NCBI GenBank assembly: GCA_015680685.1 | Contig: MNCI01025182.1 | Coordinates: 20,434-84,433, forward strand | Direction: 5' to 3' | DNA: 64,000 bases | From: Gnetum montanum | Taxonomy: Eukaryota > Streptophyta > Gnetopsida > Gnetales > Gnetaceae | Part shown: positions 60,051 through 64,000 of the stretch, piece after piece | Layout of the letters: the number at the start of each line of letters is the position of its first letter | Numbering within the stretch: position 1 is the stretch's first letter | Program-made: the position numbers and the translations under genes | The notes under the pieces: generated by a model | The model's database searches: none | Seen by the model: the letters and a program-made list of their open reading frames with translations, nothing else | What the model was told of the DNA's origin: nothing

Positions 60051-61175
60051 CTAGATGTAATACAACTTCGGGTATGAATGATTCACTAGATTGGAAAACT
60101 TGTTTCCATCCTGATCAATGAGATTGAATGCTCTATTGTTGTAGGCCATAGTGACCAAGAAAGGCCCTTCCCAATTAGCTAAGAATTTATCTATGGATTC
60201 ATGAATGACCTTGAGGACTAAGTCCCCTTTCTTGATTAGGCACTGATGCTGGTTGTGATGGTGCTTTTGCCATTGCTTTTCTTGGTACCATTCAATGCGA
60301 TCAAGCATGCACATGCACTCCTCCTCTATTGAGTCGAGGTCTATGGTTCTCAACTCATTATTCTAACCTTCATCAATGAAGTCTGAGAGGATTACCCAAA
60401 TTGATCAAACCTAAAATTCAAGTGGCAGTATTGCTTCAAACTTGTAAACAAGGATATAAAGTGTCATACCTATTGCTGTTTGGTGCATTGTGCAGTAGGC
60501 CCAAAGTGCATAGACTAGTTGGTCATGCCATCACCACTTGTTGTTGCTTAGCATTTTCTTAAGAAGGTTGAAAATGACCTTGTTAGTCACCTCTACTTGG
60601 CAATTTTCCTAAGGGTAGTATGGTGATGAGAAGGAATCCCTGATGCCAAAGCACTTACAAAAGGCTTTAGTTTCGACACTGCTAAACTGCAACCCATTAT
60701 CCATTATTATGGCCATGGGTAAGCTAAAATGGATCATTGTGTTATCTAACACAAATTTCCAAACCTACTATGATGTTGTCTTCCTAAGAGAAATAACCTT
60801 AACCCATTTAGTGAAATACTCAGTTATGGTTATTATGAAGCTATGCCCTAGGGAGAACTTAGGCATTATGGGTCCAATGATGTCTAAGCCCCAACATTGC
60901 AATGACCACATGATTTGTGTTGTATGCAATTCAGTTGGTGGCATGTGCATTAAGTTATGATACCGTTGATAAATGTCACACATTTTGACCTTCAAGACAC
61001 AATTGCTTTCCATGTAAGGCCAATAATAGCCTAGCCATTTGATTTTTGTTGCCATTATCCAAGGTGTTATGTGGCCTCCATACAATCCCTCATGGACTTG
61101 CTCAACAATCATTTGTGCTTGACTATTGCTTATACAAATTAGTAGTATGCCATCGTAGGATCTATGACATAACAT
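60051..61175 (-). pseudogene. Integrase of element B
   Basis: The zinc-binding part (60940-61175) shows HEGLYGGHITPWIMATKIKW and YMESNCVLKVKMCDIY. The core shows WGLDIIGPIMPKFSLGHSFI and ITITEYFTKWVKVISL; the DNG block is degraded near 60700. The C-terminal part (60051-60353) shows KKGDLVLKVIHESIDKFLAN and SYPKLYYI. As in A, Glu replaces the first catalytic Asp before YFTKW. Confidence 0.75.
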
Positions 61176-61900
61176 GTTATCACCTATGATGATGTACTAT
61201 TGTGAATGCTTGCATACTATGTCTTTTTAGATAGTAGTCAAATGTTGCAAAGGCTTATCCTATAGATGGTACACCTCGATGTCATCGTACCACTCTCCTA
61301 CGTGGATTGTGCTTACTGTGGCTATGGATGCAATGTTGGTGATTTGGGTGATAGGCACAGTGCAATCTGCCACTGAGGTAGGCAATGCATAAAACATGTT
61401 AGGTGAAATGCTAAGGGCTAATGTTGCAAGTGTGTCAACAATGGCATTTTTATTTCGGGGGATATGTTGGACATTAGTAGTTGTAAAGTGCTGAAAAAGA
61501 TGCTTTACCAAGTCACAGTAAGGTTGTAGATGTTGTTCTTTGCAAGTGTAAGCCTCTATCACTTGGTTGTCCACTAGTTGTGAGTCACCTCGAATCACTA
61601 TGTGCTGGATCCCTAGGTCACATGATGCAAGGATACCTTAGAGGAGACCTTTGTACTCTGCGACATTATTAGTGCAAGGAAATGCAAAATGATATGCGAA
61701 GAGTCAAATCTCCCTAGAGAGAAACATGATGATGGTAGCAGCACTACCCCCTTGAGAGGTTAAAGCTCCATCAAAATGCAGGAGTGCCTCATAGTTATCA
61801 ACCACTTGGCTAATGCTACTAACGTGCTCATCTGGGAATTCAAAGTCTATAATAGCTTGACCATCAACTAGTAAAACCATAAGTTGTGTAGCTATAGCTT
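61176..61900 (-). pseudogene. Second (Tat-type) RNase H of element B
   Basis: MIRGDSQLVDNQVIEAYTCK and NVQHIPRNKNAIVDTLATLA (61440-61598) match the end of the second RNase H of A. The first half (FDGA-type start near 61770) is broken by stops. Confidence 0.7.
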
Positions 61901-62408
61901 GACCTTTTGTTGAGGCTTGTATAATGTAATGTACATCAAAATTTGCTATTATTACCTTCCACCATGCAATGTGACTACTTTCATAGATATTTGTTGTTAT
62001 GGCTTAAAGTACATTATTTTTGCCAATGATCATGACTTGACTGTAGAAGAGGTAATGTCTTCACTTCTTTAGTGAGAAGACTAGGACGAGGTAGTGCTTT
62101 TCCACATTGTTATATTTTTCCTTATGGTCTACTAATATGTGGCTCAAGTAATAAACTAGGACCTCTGTGCCATCATCTCACTTTAAACAAAACAAAGACG
62201 TGATGGATGTGTTAGAAGTGGTAAGGTAGATGTAAAAAGGTTTATCTCCTTGCAAAGGGTGAACCTCTAGAAATTGTGCTAGCTCTTGCTTAAGGTTGTC
62301 AAATGCTTGTTGGCATATAGTTGTCCACTCAAAGTAGGCTCCTTTCTTGAGTAGATGTTTCATTTTTTATAACTTATTGGTTAATTAGGTGATAAACCTA
62401 TGTATGAA
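61900..62408 (-). pseudogene. RNase H of element B
   Basis: HLLKKGAYFEWTTICQQAFD, FLEVHPLQGDKPFYIYLTTS and NTSITSLFCLK (62178-62363) are the connection and start of RNase H. The rest to 61920 is broken, with LVYYLSHILVDH-like residues near 62110-62160. Confidence 0.7.
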
Positions 62409-63090
62409 CTATAGTCTACCTTGTAACCCTTGTAGCTCCTTAAGGTTTTTCGGTGATGCTAAGTTGGTTATGGCCTTAACCTTGTCAGGGTCTATGCATA
62501 TGTCAACTTCGGATACTACAAAACTGAGCATCAGATCTGTTCTAATGTTAGAAACATACTTCTTGGGGTTTAACCTCAACTCATGTTTTAGGAAACATTT
62601 AAGCACTAATATTAGATCATTTGCATGGTTGTGGATCACTTTGGACTTAACTACAATATCATCAACATATCCATTGAGTAAATTGAGCATGTAATCACTA
62701 AAGATATATGTCATCGCACATTGATATGTTGCTTCTACATTCTTGAGTCCAAATGGCATTATGGTATAATAAAACATACTCCAAGGGGTCATAAAGGTTA
62801 TGCTAAGTTGGTGTTTAGTGTTGATCCTAATTTGGTTGTACCTTAAGAAACCATCTATGAAGGACAACAAGGTGTGTCTAGCTGTGGTATTGATCAATTA
62901 ATCGATACTGGGTAATGGGAAGTCATATTTAATGGTTGCCTTGTTTAGGTTCCAGAAGTCTATGCAAATGTATGTGCTTTTATTTTTCTTAGGCACAACT
63001 ACAATGTTGGAGACCTAGTCTGTATAGTCAATAGCCTGGATGAAACTAGCTTTGTAAAGCTTGGTGATCTCATCATGAACTACCAACGCC
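62409..63090 (-). pseudogene. Reverse transcriptase of element B
   Basis: The open part 62409-62897 contains LLSFIDGFLRYNQIRI, MPFGLKNVEATYQCAM and the catalytic NGYVDDIVVKSK (YVDD at 62658-62669), then SFVVSEVDICIDPDKVKAIT. Upstream to 63090, KASFIQAIDYTD-type residues appear with stops. Collinear with the RT of A. Confidence 0.8.
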
Positions 63091-64000
63091 ACCTCAAGAT
63101 TAACCTTGTGCACTTTCTACTTTACTAGTTTAATGTAGGAATCAAGGATGATATTGTGTTGGACTAGCTAAGGGTCTAGGCCTAGCATGTCCTCATATAA
63201 CCATGCAAAGGCTTTGATTTTATCATTAAGTACTTTAGTGATGTCTTGGACATGTTGGGGCTTTAGTGAGAAACTTAGTTTTAGTGTTTTCGCCTTGCCG
63301 TTGGGTGTAGCCATAGGGATCTCAATAAGGGAATCCTTTGTGACATCCCCTATTTCTAGATTAAGAGCCTTAACTAGATGGTCAGGCTAGTTTAGTGGTG
63401 GTTCTATGGATGCTATGTACTCATTGTAGGTTGTAGGCTCAAGGTCTAGGCAATGAGGGTCAATGCATCGCTTAATATCGCTATGAGGACCAAAGGTAGG
63501 AAAACCTGCTTGTGTGTAGTCATGTTGTATTCCTATAAGAAAAACTAGAAAAATATCAAGTGAAACATGTTTTAACAAAGTTGAAACGCATAAATGGAAA
63601 AATTAATGTAAGGAAATTTGCCTAACTATGCATGCAAGTTACTATGAAGGTAAGCATGTTTGTACTGGTTTTAGACCTTGGCATGTTTATGCATGCTAGT
63701 TTTAGGTCTTAGTAGACCGTAGATGTATCAAACATGTCGTTCTAGGGAGGATTGGTCATGCCCATGGAGTAAAGTTAAGTTGAACATTTGTAAAGTGGTG
63801 AAAAATCGCAATTCCAGGCTAAGTATGGGTGACTACACTCTCATCCAACTATGCTCTCCATTGGGCCTTCAATGTGGAGTATACTCCTAGGTTGGTGGAT
63901 CATTAAATGATCCCAAGAGGGTATATAGATACATTTTCATCATCAGTAAGTTGTCATTTTCTTGCTTTCAACCATGATATCTAGAGCATATTTTTGCCAT
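63091..64000 (-). other. Linker upstream of RT in B, with counterpart of A's antisense promoter region
   Basis: Collinear with 41940-43100 of A. The short ORF 63387-63578 (minus) has no domain. At the edge, GGTATATAGATACATTTTCATC (about 63918) stands where A has the TATA box of its opposite-strand gene, after GACTACACTCTC/AACTATGCTCTCC words. Confidence 0.4.

Larger units (their letters stand above)
57099..64000 (-). mobile_element. Tat-like retrotransposon B, running off the right edge
   Basis: Minus-strand relative of A, older (more stops). The left LTR is 35420-35882 plus 57099-58293, together about 1658 bases, close to the A LTR length. Domains in the window from left to right: integrase, second RNase H, RNase H, RT. 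Protease, gag and the 5' LTR must lie beyond 64000. The boundary 58293/58294 aligns with 37561/37562 of A (TTAGCCCCTCTTTGTTGAC against TTGGCGCCTCTTTGTCGAC). Confidence 0.85.

Overview
The window looks like repeat-rich, gene-poor DNA of a large plant genome. Supporting signs are several nested Ty3/gypsy LTR retrotransposons of Tat/Ogre-like and Athila/Tat-like type, a Mutator-like (MULE) transposase relic, plant-type introns, and a captured wall-associated-kinase fragment. A gymnosperm or other giant-genome seed plant would fit, but nothing here fixes the species. I found no intact host gene. Nearly every protein-coding signal belongs to a mobile element or captured cargo and carries stops or frameshifts.

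Left third (1-18461). Positions 1-1388 are the right end of an element here called family X (copy E); its left end lies outside the window. It abuts a plus-strand, intron-containing pseudogene with an Ulp1-like (C48) protease domain (1389-3122). Next comes tandem-repeat array 1 (about 3540-4600) and roughly 5 kb of AT-rich DNA without a recognisable gene. A minus-strand MULE transposase relic follows (about 10500-15017), with FAR1-like, transposase-core and SWIM zinc-finger parts. It is split by a second family X copy (D, 11774-14323, TSD GAAAC, with a 985-base gap inside). Tandem-repeat array 2, in inverted orientation to array 1, runs from about 16740 to 18461 and resumes at 34978.

Middle (18462-34977). 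Element G is a minus-strand LTR retrotransposon with gag remnants but no pol. Its right LTR is interrupted by element F (24595-34631, TSD GCATG), a plus-strand gag-PR-RT-RH-IN element of the same LTR family.

Right half (35420-64000). Element B, a minus-strand Tat-like element that runs off the right edge, has its left LTR split by element A (35883-57093, 21.2 kb, TSD GATAG), a related minus-strand Tat/Ogre-like element. A has 1.68-kb LTRs, gag, PR, RT, RNase H, a second RNase H and IN. Between its PR and RT, on the opposite strand, lies a multi-exon gene-like unit with its own TATA box, in-frame splicing into an FCP1/NIF-type HAD phosphatase domain, coiled-coil exons and a possible poly(A) signal. 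This is the most interesting structure in the window. A in turn carries a third family X copy (C, 48759-52115, TSD GAATC) whose cargo includes a truncated receptor-kinase exon.

Insertion order read from the breaks: B before A before C; array 2 before G before F; MULE before D; Ulp1-like gene before E.
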